Assembly (NCBI GenBank): GCA_024402135.1
Contig: JAKSJN010000007.1
Span: 1 to 64,000 of the forward strand
DNA from: Bacteroidales bacterium
Lineage (GTDB): Bacteria > Bacteroidota > Bacteroidia > Bacteroidales > UBA932
DNA: 64,000 nucleotides
Reading direction: 5' to 3'
In this document: positions 31,393 through 43,349 of the stretch, piece by piece
Numbering within the stretch: position 1 is the stretch's first letter
How the letters are laid out: every line of letters starts with the position of its first letter
Notes under the pieces: model-generated
What the model saw: only the letters and a program-made list of their open reading frames with translations
What the model was told of the DNA's origin: nothing
Databases searched by the model: none
Position numbers and translations under genes: made by a program

Positions 31393-32280
31393 CTATTTTT
31401 CAAACCGTGACTTATCCGGATATCTCTTCTCGAATGCCTCAATGATGAGGGCGCGGTCCTCCTGGAAACGCTCTTCTGTCATATCGACGTCGTTGATGCA
31501 TGCAAACGGAAGGCTCGGGGCCGCGATATAGTCGGCGACACGCTTTCCGCTCCAGACAGCCAGAGATATATGCTTGTAATTCCTTCCGACAGGCGTCGTA
31601 AGGCCTTTATAGTAAAGATAGTCGTGGTAGATGTACTGGTTCACGCCTTCCGGGGTCCGCACAGGAGCCAGATGCTTCTTCAGCTCCGGCCACGATGCCT
31701 CGAAAATCTTTTCATTCTCGCTTTTCAGCATAGGCGAACAGCTGTGCTGCGGCCTCACATAGAACAGTCCCGGCTTCATCCCCAGAGCCTTTCTGGCATA
31801 CAGGTCTCCGTTGCGGCTGCGGACCTTGTGCAGGCTGCCATAGAACAGCTGTCTGCGGAACTTTATCTTGACCTTGCCGCCCTCGAAGAAATCCTCGACC
31901 TTGCAGTCCATCATAGGATGCATATCATCATTGAAGTAGATGAACTGTTCGCTCAACCCAGGTATGCGATGAAGGAAAAGCTCGATGTCGCCGCTGTTGA
32001 AAGTAGGCAGATACTCCTTCGGGATGATATCCTCATGACAGACGATCTTCAGTTTCGGAGAAGCCCATTCAGGCACCTGGGTCGGACCTGAGACCACCAG
32101 GAACACATTCTCGATGAAAGGCATGTGCCTTTCGACTCCACGCATCCAGTATTTCAGTATGCCCCAGTCTCGGAAGCGCTTGGCAAGCGCCTTGCCTCCT
32201 ACGGTCTTTGCATACTGCGCCTGCCATACGGGATCCAGGCCATTCACGAAAGTTACGACAGCATCCATAACATCAATCAT
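31393..32280 (-). CDS. Stealth-family polysaccharide phosphotransferase
   Basis: The roughly 295-residue protein shows the Stealth conserved regions in order: 'DAVVTFVNGLDPVW' (CR1), 'RFRDWGILKYWMRGVER' with 'FLVVSGPTQVPEW' (CR2), 'LPTFNSGDIELFLHRIPGL' with 'FIYFNDDMHP' (CR3), and a C-terminal CR4-like segment. Family members transfer hexose-1-phosphate in capsule or teichoic-type polymers (GlcNAc-1-phosphotransferase group). The start is ambiguous (32280, or 32268 giving MDAVVTF), since it overlaps the end of the GT2 gene. No other capsule genes are present in the window. Confidence 0.9.
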   Translation of the reverse strand: MIDVMDAVVTFVNGLDPVWQAQYAKTVGGKALAKRFRDWGILKYWMRGVERHMPFIENVFLVVSGPTQVPEWASPKLKIVCHEDIIPKEYLPTFNSGDIELFLHRIPGLSEQFIYFNDDMHPMMDCKVEDFFEGGKVKIKFRRQLFYGSLHKVRSRNGDLYARKALGMKPGLFYVRPQHSCSPMLKSENEKIFEASWPELKKHLAPVRTPEGVNQYIYHDYLYYKGLTTPVGRNYKHISLAVWSGKRVADYIAAPSLPFACINDVDMTEERFQEDRALIIEAFEKRYPDKSRFEK

Positions 32281-33121
32281 CAAGGAAAGCGCCCTCCGAC
32301 ATAGACTGTCTGCGGAGGTCCTTATAGTCCGGCATGCCCTTCAACAGCCTGAACATATATTTCAGCGGCAGCAGTGTAAGATAGCGGGCGCAGAAAAGAA
32401 TCATCGACAGTGGCTGTATCACTGCCTGGAAAGCAAAGCTGCGGTTAGGGTTCACCATGCCCGCAACGGCAGTCATGAACTTTCTCCACATATGCTTTTC
32501 CTTAGTATCAGGCCTCTTCTCACGGTCGTGAACGGCCTTCACTGTCTTCAAAACACCGACCTGGAATCCGTGATATCTTGCTCTATGGATAAAGTTGTTA
32601 TCCTCGCTGTAGTGCGGGAAGGCAGGAGAGAATGCTCCGACCACCTTCAGTACGCGGACCGGAATCAGCCAATGCGCAGCCATGACGAAACGGACCGGGA
32701 CGAGATTCCCTGCCGCTTCAAGGTACTTGCCGCATTTGCGTCTGAAGTTCCAGTCAAGCTTGTCCAGACCGGCCGTCATCTGCATAGGACTGATGATACC
32801 GAAAGTCTTGTCCGCCTCGGCAGCGGCCACAAGGGCGGGAATGGTATCAGGGAACACCCATGCATCCTGGTTGAGCAGATAGACATAATCGTAGCCATTC
32901 CCGACGGCATGCCTGAATCCCAGATTGTTTGCCTTGCCGAATCCCAGATTCTCCTTGCTTTCCACAAGCAGGACATCAGGACAATTGGCGCGGATCCAAT
33001 CGGCAGACCCGTCAGAAGAGCCGTTGTCCACGACCATCACGTCGTACCCGGACACACTCCCCAGGACCTTTGGCAGCCACTTCATGCCATTATATGTGAC
33101 GATTATCACAAGGACTTTCAT
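32273..33121 (-). CDS. Glycosyltransferase family 2
   Basis: The 282-residue enzyme has a GT-A fold: 'VLVIIVTYNGMKWLPKVL', 'VMVVDNGSSDGSADWI', 'NLGFGKANNLGF' and 'YLLNQDAWVFPD', resembling rhamnosyltransferase-type GT2 proteins. The C-terminal third contains a hydrophobic, basic stretch that may bind the membrane. It overlaps the amidohydrolase stop by 4 bases (ATGA) and is followed directly by the Stealth gene, so the two sugar-transfer steps are probably linked. Confidence 0.92.
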   Translation of the reverse strand: MKVLVIIVTYNGMKWLPKVLGSVSGYDVMVVDNGSSDGSADWIRANCPDVLLVESKENLGFGKANNLGFRHAVGNGYDYVYLLNQDAWVFPDTIPALVAAAEADKTFGIISPMQMTAGLDKLDWNFRRKCGKYLEAAGNLVPVRFVMAAHWLIPVRVLKVVGAFSPAFPHYSEDNNFIHRARYHGFQVGVLKTVKAVHDREKRPDTKEKHMWRKFMTAVAGMVNPNRSFAFQAVIQPLSMILFCARYLTLLPLKYMFRLLKGMPDYKDLRRQSMSEGAFLDD

Positions 33122-34725
33122 ACATTTCTCCTTACGACCTGTCCGGCAAGAGCACCGGTATGTTCTCCCTTGCTTATCGCATGTACTCCATTGACGAATA
33201 CATGCTCGATTCCTGTCGGGAAAGTGTGCGGCTGTGCGTATGTGGCAACGTCCGCAATGGTATCAGGGTTGAATATGACCACGTCGGCATGGTACGACGG
33301 AACGAGCAGGCCACGCTCCTTTATATGGAGACGCTCCGCAGGCATCTGGGTGCACTTGTGGATGGCCTCGGCCATATCCATGACCTTCTTTTCACGGACG
33401 TACTGCTCGAAGAAACGAGGGAAGGTTCCATATGAACGAGGATGAGGGATCTCAAGTGACAACGGTCCCTCAGGAGAATACACGCTGCCGTCCGAACCAG
33501 GCATGGACAGCCTGTGTGCATATATCATCTCCAGGTTGGACTCCTTCATGGCGAAGCCGGCCATCTGGACGCCCAGGTTCTCGCTGAGCAGCAGGTGCCT
33601 GATCATAGGCCATACGTCCATACCTGAAATAGCGCAGCATTCCTCTATGTTCTTACCCGAATACATGCTGTTCTCAGGGTTGCTGCAGCCGGCGACAAGC
33701 ACATTCTGCGGGCCTCCGAGCCTCTTCACGCGGCTGTCGCAGTATTCGGCGATGACCTTGCATGCCGCAGGATCGTTCAGGCGCGCCTTGATATCCTCGT
33801 CCGAGCCGTCACGATGGCTGAGCGGAATGAAAGAAGTGAAGCCTGTCGAGAAGGCTGTATATGGGTAGCGGTCAAAAGCTATGTCGATGTCCTTCGAAGC
33901 CTCGTCGATCATCGCGAGCAGCTTTGGAAGACGATGCCAGTTCGCCTCGTTCTGTGCCTTGAGGTGAGAAATTTCCAGTCTTGCGCCCGATTCCCTTGCA
34001 TAGCGGATTGCCTCGGCGACCGCCTCTTCGACATGGTCGTCCTCGTTGCGCATATGGATGGCATACAGAGCGTCATACTCGGCAACGACCTTGTTGAGGG
34101 CGATAATCTCCTCGTCCGACGAATATGAGCCAGGGGTATATTCAAGGCCATAGGACAGGCCTACGGCTCCGACCTCGAGCAGGCTGCGCAGGATAGCACA
34201 CTCCTTCTCTATCTGCTCCCTGGTGGCGGGCTGGTTCCTGTCGCCGACGGCAGCCATGCGGACATCTCCCTCGCCGACGAAGCTTGCCAGATTGATGCCC
34301 ATCCCGTTCTTCTCGAGAGCGTTGAAGAAGCCGTCGGGTTCCTCCCACTGCGGGAAAGCGGCTCCTCCGCAGTTTCCGCAGACATCGGTCGTGATGCCCT
34401 GGAATATGCGGCTGTCACCCTTCGGGGCGACTAGAAGGTTGGTATCGGTATGTGTGTGTATGTCGATGAAGCCAGGGCTCACTATCATGCCCTTTGCATC
34501 TACCATATGGTCGGCACTGTCACCGAGATTGCTGCCGATTGCGGCAATCCTGCCGTCCTTGATCGCCAGATCGCCCTTGATGGGAGCCTTGCCGTCACCG
34601 GTGTATATGACGCCGTTGCGGATGATGGTGTCAAAATGGTTGCGTACACATGATACGCCTGCCATTCCGAGTCCGAGAGATGCGGCTCCGCCCAGCGAAA
34701 GCCTGAGAAATGTCCTTCTGTCCAT
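33118..34725 (-). CDS. Tat-exported N-acyl-D-amino-acid deacylase-like amidohydrolase
   Basis: The 535-residue protein has a twin-Arg signal ('MDRRTFLRLSLGG') that ends in a possible lipobox 'GVSC'. A metal-dependent amidohydrolase barrel of the D-aminoacylase group follows: 'IRNGVIYTGDGKAPIKGDLAI', 'GMIVSPGFIDIHTHTDTN', 'GITTDVCGNCG', 'AIHMRNEDD' and 'LEISHLKAQN', with a C-terminal 'PADVVIFN'-like segment ('YHADVVIFNPDTI'). The start at 34725 is preferred to 34764 because it places the twin-Arg motif at the N-terminus. It leads a four-gene minus operon with GT2, Stealth and AKR genes. Confidence 0.88.
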   Translation of the reverse strand: MDRRTFLRLSLGGAASLGLGMAGVSCVRNHFDTIIRNGVIYTGDGKAPIKGDLAIKDGRIAAIGSNLGDSADHMVDAKGMIVSPGFIDIHTHTDTNLLVAPKGDSRIFQGITTDVCGNCGGAAFPQWEEPDGFFNALEKNGMGINLASFVGEGDVRMAAVGDRNQPATREQIEKECAILRSLLEVGAVGLSYGLEYTPGSYSSDEEIIALNKVVAEYDALYAIHMRNEDDHVEEAVAEAIRYARESGARLEISHLKAQNEANWHRLPKLLAMIDEASKDIDIAFDRYPYTAFSTGFTSFIPLSHRDGSDEDIKARLNDPAACKVIAEYCDSRVKRLGGPQNVLVAGCSNPENSMYSGKNIEECCAISGMDVWPMIRHLLLSENLGVQMAGFAMKESNLEMIYAHRLSMPGSDGSVYSPEGPLSLEIPHPRSYGTFPRFFEQYVREKKVMDMAEAIHKCTQMPAERLHIKERGLLVPSYHADVVIFNPDTIADVATYAQPHTFPTGIEHVFVNGVHAISKGEHTGALAGQVVRRNV

Positions 34726-34791
34726 ACTTGCTGCACGTTGGTGAAAGCATAGTCTATCATTCAAATATAGCCATTATATTTTCATTTTATC

Positions 34792-34799
34792 TATCTTTG
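34792..34799 (+). promoter_or_regulatory. -7 element for the M13 peptidase operon
   Basis: TATCTTTG fits TAnnTTTG; the leader to the ATG at 34870 is about 65 bases and contains no evident hairpin. Confidence 0.55.
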
Positions 34800-34869
34800 C
34801 CGTCCGAAACTTTGTGGATCTTTGATTCACATGCAATCGTAATTCCCAAAGCAGAAAAAACAATTACAT

Positions 34870-36885
34870 ATGAAGAAGATTTTCACAATCATGGCTACCG
34901 CTATGGTGCTCGCCGGCTGCGGCGAGAAGCAGGTGGAGAAAGTACCTGCAATCGATCTCGCGAATCTGGACACAAGCGTTGCTCCAGGCGAGGATTTCTA
35001 TCAGTATTCAACAGGTGGATGGCAGAAGAGTCATCCTCTCGGCGCCGAATATGCCCGTTTCGGCAACTTCGACCAGCTCAGAGAGAACAATGTTGAAAGA
35101 ATCAACGAGCTCTTCAAGGAGATGGCTACCCTCAAGACAACCAAGGGAAGCGTAGAGCAGAAGATCGCGGACCTCTACAAGATGGGACTCGACTCTACCA
35201 GACTCAACGCCGAGGGCGCTGCCCCTATCAAGAAATATCTTGATGAGATCTATGGAGCTGCCGACAAGGAGGGTCTCGTAAAGATCGTTGCAGACATGCA
35301 CAACAGCGGCGAGTCTCCTTTCTTCGGCTCATACGTGGAGGCTGACCTCGCAAACAGCGACAACCAGATCCTCTATCTCGGCCAGAGCGGTCTTGGCATC
35401 GGCAACAGGGACTATTATGTAGACCCTCAGAACGCAGAGCTCAAGGCTGGCTACCAGAAGTTCCTCGAGAAGGTGTTCGGCCTCGCCGGCATCGAGAATC
35501 CTGAGACAGCAGCAGCAAACGCACTCGCAGTAGAGGACGTTCTTGCCGTCAACTCATGGACCAACGCAATGGAAAGAGACATCGAGGCACAGTACAATCC
35601 TATGTCTTCTGCCGACCTCTACAAGACCTATCCAGGATTCGATTTCAAGGCATATTTCACCCAGAGAGGCATCGCTGACCAGGACATCCTTGTCGTTGGC
35701 GAGCCATCATACTTCGAGGCATTCGCGAAGTACTTTGCATCGGCAGACCTCGCAGCCCTCAAGGACTACGTGGCAGGCCAACTCATCAAGGGCGCATGCG
35801 GTTCCATCAGCGACGATTTCACTGACGCTTCATTCGACTTCTTCAGCCGCCAGATGTCCGGCATCCAGCAGCAGAAACCACGCTGGAAGCGCGCAATGTC
35901 AGCGCCTAACAGCATCCTTGGCGAGGCTGTCGGCAAGATGTACGTAGCCAAGTACTTCCCAGAGTCATCAAAGCAGAGAATGACCGAGCTCGTGAAGAAC
36001 CTCCAGATCGCTCTCGGCCAGCATATCGACGAGCTTGACTGGATGAGCGACGAGACCAAGGTCAAGGCTCACGAGAAGCTCAGCAACTTCACCGTGAAGA
36101 TCGGCTACCCTGACAAGTGGAAGGACTACAGCAGCCTTGACATCGACCCTGAGAAGAGCTATTTCGAGAATCTCAAGGCCGCAAGCGAGTGGTATATCGC
36201 TGACAACATGACCAAGATCGGCAAGAAGACCGACAAGGAGGAGTGGGGCATGACTCCACAGACCGTCAACGCATACTACAATCCTACCACCAATGAGATC
36301 TGCTTCCCTGCAGCCATCCTCCAGCCGCCATTCTTCAATGCTGACGCTGACGATCCTGTAAACTACGGCGGAATCGGTGTAGTGATCGGTCACGAGATGT
36401 CACACGGATTCGATGACCAGGGACGCCTCTTCGACGCGAACGGCAACATGACCAACTGGTGGACCGAAGAGGACGATGCACGCTTCAGAGCAAAGGCAGA
36501 GATCCTCGTAGAGCAGTTCAACGCAGTAGAGATCCTTCCTGGACTCATGGCTGACGGACGCAACTCTCTCGGAGAGAACATCGGCGACCACGGTGGAATC
36601 AGCATCGCATACACCGCTATGGAGAACGCAATCGCCGGCAAGGAGATGCCGCTCATCGACGGATTCACTCCTGCACAGAGATTCTTCCTTTCATACGGTG
36701 CAATCTGGGCACAGAACATCACAGACGAAGAGAAGGCAAGACTTACCAAGCTTGATGTACACTCACTCGCAGTGAACAGAGTCAACGTATCAGTCAAGAA
36801 CTTCCAGCAGTTCTACGATGCGTTCGGAATCAAGGAAGGCGAGCCTATGTACCGCCCGGAGAGCGAACGAGTACACATCTGGTAA
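34870..36885 (+). CDS. M13-family zinc metallopeptidase (PepO/neprilysin-like) lipoprotein
   Basis: The 671-residue protein has lipobox 'LAGC' (Cys17) and a full M13 fold. The N-terminal 'PGEDFYQYSTGGWQKSHPL', the zinc helix His508-Glu-Met-Ser-His512 in 'IGHEMSHGFDDQGRLFD', the third ligand Glu in 'NSLGENIGDHGG' and the C-terminal 'RVNVSVKNFQQFYDAFGI' are all present. It cleaves oligopeptides at the cell envelope. The codon choice is biased, like secDF and SusC, hinting at high expression. A GPH transporter gene follows after 9 bases. Confidence 0.95.
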   Translation: MKKIFTIMATAMVLAGCGEKQVEKVPAIDLANLDTSVAPGEDFYQYSTGGWQKSHPLGAEYARFGNFDQLRENNVERINELFKEMATLKTTKGSVEQKIADLYKMGLDSTRLNAEGAAPIKKYLDEIYGAADKEGLVKIVADMHNSGESPFFGSYVEADLANSDNQILYLGQSGLGIGNRDYYVDPQNAELKAGYQKFLEKVFGLAGIENPETAAANALAVEDVLAVNSWTNAMERDIEAQYNPMSSADLYKTYPGFDFKAYFTQRGIADQDILVVGEPSYFEAFAKYFASADLAALKDYVAGQLIKGACGSISDDFTDASFDFFSRQMSGIQQQKPRWKRAMSAPNSILGEAVGKMYVAKYFPESSKQRMTELVKNLQIALGQHIDELDWMSDETKVKAHEKLSNFTVKIGYPDKWKDYSSLDIDPEKSYFENLKAASEWYIADNMTKIGKKTDKEEWGMTPQTVNAYYNPTTNEICFPAAILQPPFFNADADDPVNYGGIGVVIGHEMSHGFDDQGRLFDANGNMTNWWTEEDDARFRAKAEILVEQFNAVEILPGLMADGRNSLGENIGDHGGISIAYTAMENAIAGKEMPLIDGFTPAQRFFLSYGAIWAQNITDEEKARLTKLDVHSLAVNRVNVSVKNFQQFYDAFGIKEGEPMYRPESERVHIW

Positions 36886-36894
36886 TATAGATAA

Positions 36895-38277
36895 ATGAAC
36901 CGAAACCTGAACCGCACCCCTTCGTCGGGAGTGATGATGTCCTATGGAATGGGACGTTTCCTTGCCGAGTTCCTGACCGGAGCCTACGGCATCATGGCCT
37001 TCTTCTTCTACGAGAAGGAGATGGGTCTCCCAACCATCTACCCTACCATAGCAACCATCATCTACAGCATCTGGAATGCCGTGAACGATCCGCTCATCGG
37101 CTGGATTACCGGAAAGAAGCCTGTTCTTGCCAGATATGGCAAGCGTCTGTTCTGGATCGTTCTCGGCCTCGTTCTATGTTCGCTGGCATTCCTGCTGATC
37201 TTCATGGTTCCGGAGGCTTTGCATGCCAACAAGGTAGCCGTGTTCGTGTGGATGGTGATTTCCGTCTGCCTGTATGATGCTGCGTACTCTCTCTGGGAGG
37301 TCAACTATCAGGGTGTATTCCCGGATAAGTTCCGCAGCCAGGACATCCGTCGCAAGACAGCCGTCACCTCCACCGCATTCGGTTCAGTGGGCATCGCTCT
37401 CGGAGCAGTGCTTCCTCCTCTGTTCTATCACTACGGAAACGTCGGCAGCTACGTGGTCGCAGGACTCGTGATCGCCGTGATAGGCATCATCGGAAGTGTC
37501 CTCATCATCCCAGGAGTGATGCAGAGGGCCGAATCGACACCTATGAACGAGCAGGTGCCCCAGGAAGCGGAACCAGGTTTCATCGATTCTTTGAAGTCCA
37601 CTCTCAAGCACAGGGAATTCCTTATCCTTGCGATCATGCTCTTCCTCTACCAGAGCGCATGCATCTGCATGACCGGCAGCGTCAACTACGTCGTGAACGG
37701 AGTTCTTGGAATGCCTGCAGCGGCTTCCACTCCTATCTTCGCGGTTATGCTGGTGGGTGCCCTCATCTCGGTCGTGATCTGGTCAAGGATAGCAAAGAAG
37801 CTGGACAACAACTTCCTGATGCTGATCATCACGAATTTCTTCATGGCCGCAGCAGCTCTGCCTATGCTTTTCTGCCGCTCGCAGCTGACATTTGCGATAT
37901 TCATGTTCCTCTGGGGCCTGGGATTCGGCGGATGCTGGACCTTCATCGCACCGGCAATGGCCGACGTCGTGGACAGCATCGTGCTGAAGGAGCGCAGGCG
38001 CAACGAGGGCGTGATAATGGGAGTCCGCGCATTCTTCATGAGACTCAGCTATGCCAGCCAGGGTATCGTCTTCTGGCTCTGCCACAGCCTCACCAGGTAT
38101 GACGTGACCGTTCCGGGACAGCAGGCTCCGCTCGCACAGTGGGGTATCACCGCCCACATCGGTCTCGTTCCTTCGCTGTTCTTCCTTGCCGCAGCCCTGC
38201 TGCTTCTCATCGCGAAGCCGCTCCCTGCCGACAAGGCCCGCGCCAACCGCGAGGCACTGAAGAGCCTCGGGCTATAG
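36895..38277 (+). CDS. GPH-family (MelB-type) sugar:cation symporter
   Basis: The 460-residue inner-membrane protein has about twelve membrane segments. Its MelB signature is 'IYSIWNAVNDPLIGWITGK' near residue 55, and 'RQDIRRKTAVTS'-type loop reads here as 'FRSQDIRRKTAVTS'. GPH carriers import oligosaccharides, glucuronides or pentosides. It is coupled to the M13 gene and ends in a terminator, with a GH3 glucosidase gene converging from the right. Confidence 0.9.
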   Translation: MNRNLNRTPSSGVMMSYGMGRFLAEFLTGAYGIMAFFFYEKEMGLPTIYPTIATIIYSIWNAVNDPLIGWITGKKPVLARYGKRLFWIVLGLVLCSLAFLLIFMVPEALHANKVAVFVWMVISVCLYDAAYSLWEVNYQGVFPDKFRSQDIRRKTAVTSTAFGSVGIALGAVLPPLFYHYGNVGSYVVAGLVIAVIGIIGSVLIIPGVMQRAESTPMNEQVPQEAEPGFIDSLKSTLKHREFLILAIMLFLYQSACICMTGSVNYVVNGVLGMPAAASTPIFAVMLVGALISVVIWSRIAKKLDNNFLMLIITNFFMAAAALPMLFCRSQLTFAIFMFLWGLGFGGCWTFIAPAMADVVDSIVLKERRRNEGVIMGVRAFFMRLSYASQGIVFWLCHSLTRYDVTVPGQQAPLAQWGITAHIGLVPSLFFLAAALLLLIAKPLPADKARANREALKSLGL

Positions 38278-38299
38278 GGTGGAATTCTATCGTATTATG

Positions 38300-38325
38300 G
38301 GCGTCTCGATTGAGGCGCCTTTTTT
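38300..38325 (+). terminator. Terminator after GPH transporter
   Basis: GGCGTCTC pairs with GAGGCGCC (one G:T) around GATT and is followed by six T. Confidence 0.8.
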
Positions 38326-38351
38326 GCGCTCTATCGGGAGGGTGGATGGGG

Positions 38352-40625
38352 TTATTTATTCGAGTACTTCTCGACACGTGCATCCTTGATTATGCCGCTC
38401 CAGTTGAGTCCGTAGGCGAAATCATAGGTGTTGCCGTCGGAGTCGACATAGCAGTCCATATCGAATGGAACATCCTCTTTCTGGAGCTCGACGGTCTTCA
38501 TGTCCCTAGGAAGCTGCATAGGAAGCAGTCCTGATGGCTCGTACGCTCCCGTGACGACGTCCAAGACAGCCTGGTTCTGGACACTGAATGCGACGACGAT
38601 GGCGTCCACGTATGGTTCAACCTCGGCCATGACCATAGGACGACCCATGCTTACGACTGCGATGACAGGCTTGTCGCCCATAGCTTTTTTTGTATTGATT
38701 ATGAGTTCGAGCTCGGAGTAGTTCGATGCCTTGGTGGTCTTGCCCTTGTATGTGCGGTTGGTGAAGGATTCCTTAGGGTCGCCGCCGGCCAAGCTGACCT
38801 CACGTGCATATTCTGCCTTGTACTCTGAATACTGCAGCGAGATCGGAACATATCCATTGCCTCCCTTGTTGCGATCGTTGACGTCGTAGCCGGGGCCTGT
38901 AGAAGGCTCGCTGATGAAGACGAGTGCCGCGTCAGCATCCTTTGCATCATCGACGAAGATGTAGTCGCTGAACCTGTCAAGAATCTTGCTGTCGATCTTC
39001 TTCGGGAGATAGATCTTGGTCTGTTCCTTGAGCGGAAGGGCTTTCTCGTGGTTCTTGATCATGACGATTGATTTGAGCTGGGCATTGTAGCCTTCAGCCA
39101 TGAATTCAGGATTGCCGACAAAGTCGCTGCTCTCGGAAGGATCGAGGTAAGGATTCTCGAAGAGACCGGTGCGGAATATGTTGGTGAGCAGGCGTCGGGC
39201 CGATTCCTGGAAGCGCTTGTCTGCTGATTCCTTGCCGTATTTCTCTACCCACATATTGTATGCTTCGATGACCGGACCCTTGTCATTGTTGCCGCCGAAC
39301 TGGTCAACGCCGGCCTCGATGATGTCGAAGTGACGCTGAGCGACTGTCTCTGTTTCCTTGCCCCAGCATGTGGTTCCGAAGGACTCGATTGCAGGATTGT
39401 CCGATGTCACACCCCAGTCGGTGCAGACAACGCCGTCGAAGCTGTATTCTCCGCGGAGCAGTTCGTTGATGAGGTAGCTGCTGTAGCTGTTGCCGGCTGT
39501 CTGCCGGTGGTCATTGAAACTGGTCGAGATGGTATAATATGGCATGACTGCCGCAACCATCTTTGTTCCCTTGGCGAGGTTGAGACCGCCGTCCACGAAG
39601 GCCTTGATATGGTCACCGTAGTTGGCGCCAGGATAGACTGCATACTTGCCGTAGTTGTAGTGAGCGTCTCGGCCAGCCTCCTCCGGACCTCCGGATGGCC
39701 AGTGCTTCATCATCGCGTTCACGCTCTTGTAGCCCCAGCCTCCTTCAATCTCGTCGGCGCCGTATGAAGTCTGGAAGCCGTCGATGTAGGCTCTGGCCAT
39801 TTCGGTGTCAAGTTCAGGGCTTTCGCCGAAGGTGCCGCTGAAGCGCGACCATCTCGGTTCCGTCGCCAGGTCGATCTGCGGAGATAGGCAGGTCGCGATG
39901 CCGAGGGCACGATACTCCTGGGCAGCGATATGTCCGAACTTCTCCACGAGTTCAGGCTCGAATGTAGCAGCCATTCCCAGAGATGAAGGCCAGAGGGATA
40001 TCTGACCGCCGGAACCTGCGTCATACTCGGCAGTTGCCGATGCGCTGTTTCGAGGATCCGAAGAGTTGTTTGCCGGTATTCCGTGTCCAAGGCCCTCAAC
40101 GAACGCCTGGACATTGTTGTTCCATTCCGCTGCAACAGCCGGACTTTCGACCCTGGTGACGAGGACGTGACGGAGATTGTCCTCCTGAAGGAATTTTATC
40201 TGGGCATCGGACAGGTCTGATGCCTTTGCGCCGGACTCTGCAAACGACTTGCCGCCATAGGTGTTGCCGCCGAAACCGCGTGCCGAGAAACCGCCGGCCG
40301 GAATGGACTGATGGGCAGAGTAAAGCATGAGACCGGCAATCTCTTCAATGGAGAGCTGTTCCGCGAGATCCTGGGCGCGAACGGCTACCGGAAGCCGCCA
40401 GTCCTCGTACTTGTCAAGTGAACCGTTGCGGTTGAGGTCCTTGAAGGCGTATCCTTTGTCCGAGAGAATCTGTACTCCTGACGCTGGGGAGTATCCGAGT
40501 GTCTTTCCACCCTTCTGGGTGATGATGTTTATGCCATATCCGGTTTCTGTTTCCTGCCATTTCTGGCCGCCGCATGACGCCATTGCCAACAACGCCGCTC
40601 CTGCGATTATGAGGTTTCTCTTCAT
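38352..40625 (-). CDS. Glycoside hydrolase family 3 lipoprotein
   Basis: The 757-residue enzyme has lipobox 'MASC' (Cys18), an N-terminal GH3 barrel and a C-terminal alpha/beta sandwich. The nucleophile Asp403 is in 'GVVCTDWGVTSD', and 'KHWPSGGPEEAGRDAHYNYG' marks the substrate pocket near residue 310. Family members are beta-glucosidases or xylosidases. The EF-hand-like 'DLNRNGSLDKYEDWR' near residue 60 suggests calcium binding in the N-terminal extension. Two CE1 esterase genes lie upstream on the same strand, each unit separately terminated. Confidence 0.93.
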   Translation of the reverse strand: MKRNLIIAGAALLAMASCGGQKWQETETGYGINIITQKGGKTLGYSPASGVQILSDKGYAFKDLNRNGSLDKYEDWRLPVAVRAQDLAEQLSIEEIAGLMLYSAHQSIPAGGFSARGFGGNTYGGKSFAESGAKASDLSDAQIKFLQEDNLRHVLVTRVESPAVAAEWNNNVQAFVEGLGHGIPANNSSDPRNSASATAEYDAGSGGQISLWPSSLGMAATFEPELVEKFGHIAAQEYRALGIATCLSPQIDLATEPRWSRFSGTFGESPELDTEMARAYIDGFQTSYGADEIEGGWGYKSVNAMMKHWPSGGPEEAGRDAHYNYGKYAVYPGANYGDHIKAFVDGGLNLAKGTKMVAAVMPYYTISTSFNDHRQTAGNSYSSYLINELLRGEYSFDGVVCTDWGVTSDNPAIESFGTTCWGKETETVAQRHFDIIEAGVDQFGGNNDKGPVIEAYNMWVEKYGKESADKRFQESARRLLTNIFRTGLFENPYLDPSESSDFVGNPEFMAEGYNAQLKSIVMIKNHEKALPLKEQTKIYLPKKIDSKILDRFSDYIFVDDAKDADAALVFISEPSTGPGYDVNDRNKGGNGYVPISLQYSEYKAEYAREVSLAGGDPKESFTNRTYKGKTTKASNYSELELIINTKKAMGDKPVIAVVSMGRPMVMAEVEPYVDAIVVAFSVQNQAVLDVVTGAYEPSGLLPMQLPRDMKTVELQKEDVPFDMDCYVDSDGNTYDFAYGLNWSGIIKDARVEKYSNK

Positions 40626-40672
40626 GGTTATCGTGGTTTTCTGCTAATATAGCATCAACTCTCGAGAATACA

Positions 40673-40703
40673 CAAAAAAAGGCCGGGCTGTTGAAGTCCG
40701 GTC
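40673..40703 (-). terminator. Terminator of first CE1 gene
   Basis: On minus, GACCGG pairs with CCGGCC (one G:U pair) and is followed by a run of seven T (40674-40680). Confidence 0.75.
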
Positions 40704-40725
40704 TTTCGTATTGAGTATTTAAGAA

Positions 40726-41859
<1,134 letters not shown>

Positions 41860-41891
41860 TTAATTATGTGAGACATTAACTGTCGGTTTTA

Positions 41892-41899
41892 CAAATATA
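41892..41899 (-). promoter_or_regulatory. -7 element of CE1 copy A
   Basis: TATATTTG on minus, with CTTG 18 bases upstream. The same box and a similar leader (ATAATTAACAACTAAAA on minus) precede copy B, showing the promoter was duplicated too. Confidence 0.65.
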
Positions 41900-41926
41900 T
41901 AGAAAAGTCACGAATAACAAGTGCAC

Positions 41927-41956
41927 AAAAAAAGACCGGGCCTCCATGACCCGGTC
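41927..41956 (-). terminator. Terminator of CE1 copy B
   Basis: On minus, GACCGGG and CCCGGTC form a 7-base-pair stem around a 9-base loop, followed by seven T. It resembles the terminator of copy A. Confidence 0.85.
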
Positions 41957-41979
41957 TATATTATCATGTCAGTTCAAGA

Positions 41980-43218
<1,239 letters not shown>

Positions 43219-43257
43219 TTAATTATGGGCATTTGTAATGATCAGCCATACAGCTTC

Positions 43258-43265
43258 ACAAATAT
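43258..43265 (-). promoter_or_regulatory. -7 element of CE1 copy B
   Basis: TATATTTG on minus with TTTC 19 bases upstream; it gives a leader of about 58 bases before the ATG at 43194. Confidence 0.6.
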
Positions 43266-43300
43266 ATAAAAATTTGAAATCAAAAGAAAAGCCATGCACA

Positions 43301-43335
43301 GAAACAGCCCCAACCAAATTGGCGAGGGCTGTTTC
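43301..43335 (-). terminator. Hairpin after the envelope operon, probable terminator
   Basis: GAAACAGCCC (43301-43310) and GGGCTGTTTC (43326-43335) form a perfect 10-base-pair stem with a 15-base loop. On minus a T-rich stretch follows about 10 bases later, so termination is likely but not of textbook form. Confidence 0.6.
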
Positions 43336-43349
43336 CGGCTGCTGGAGGA

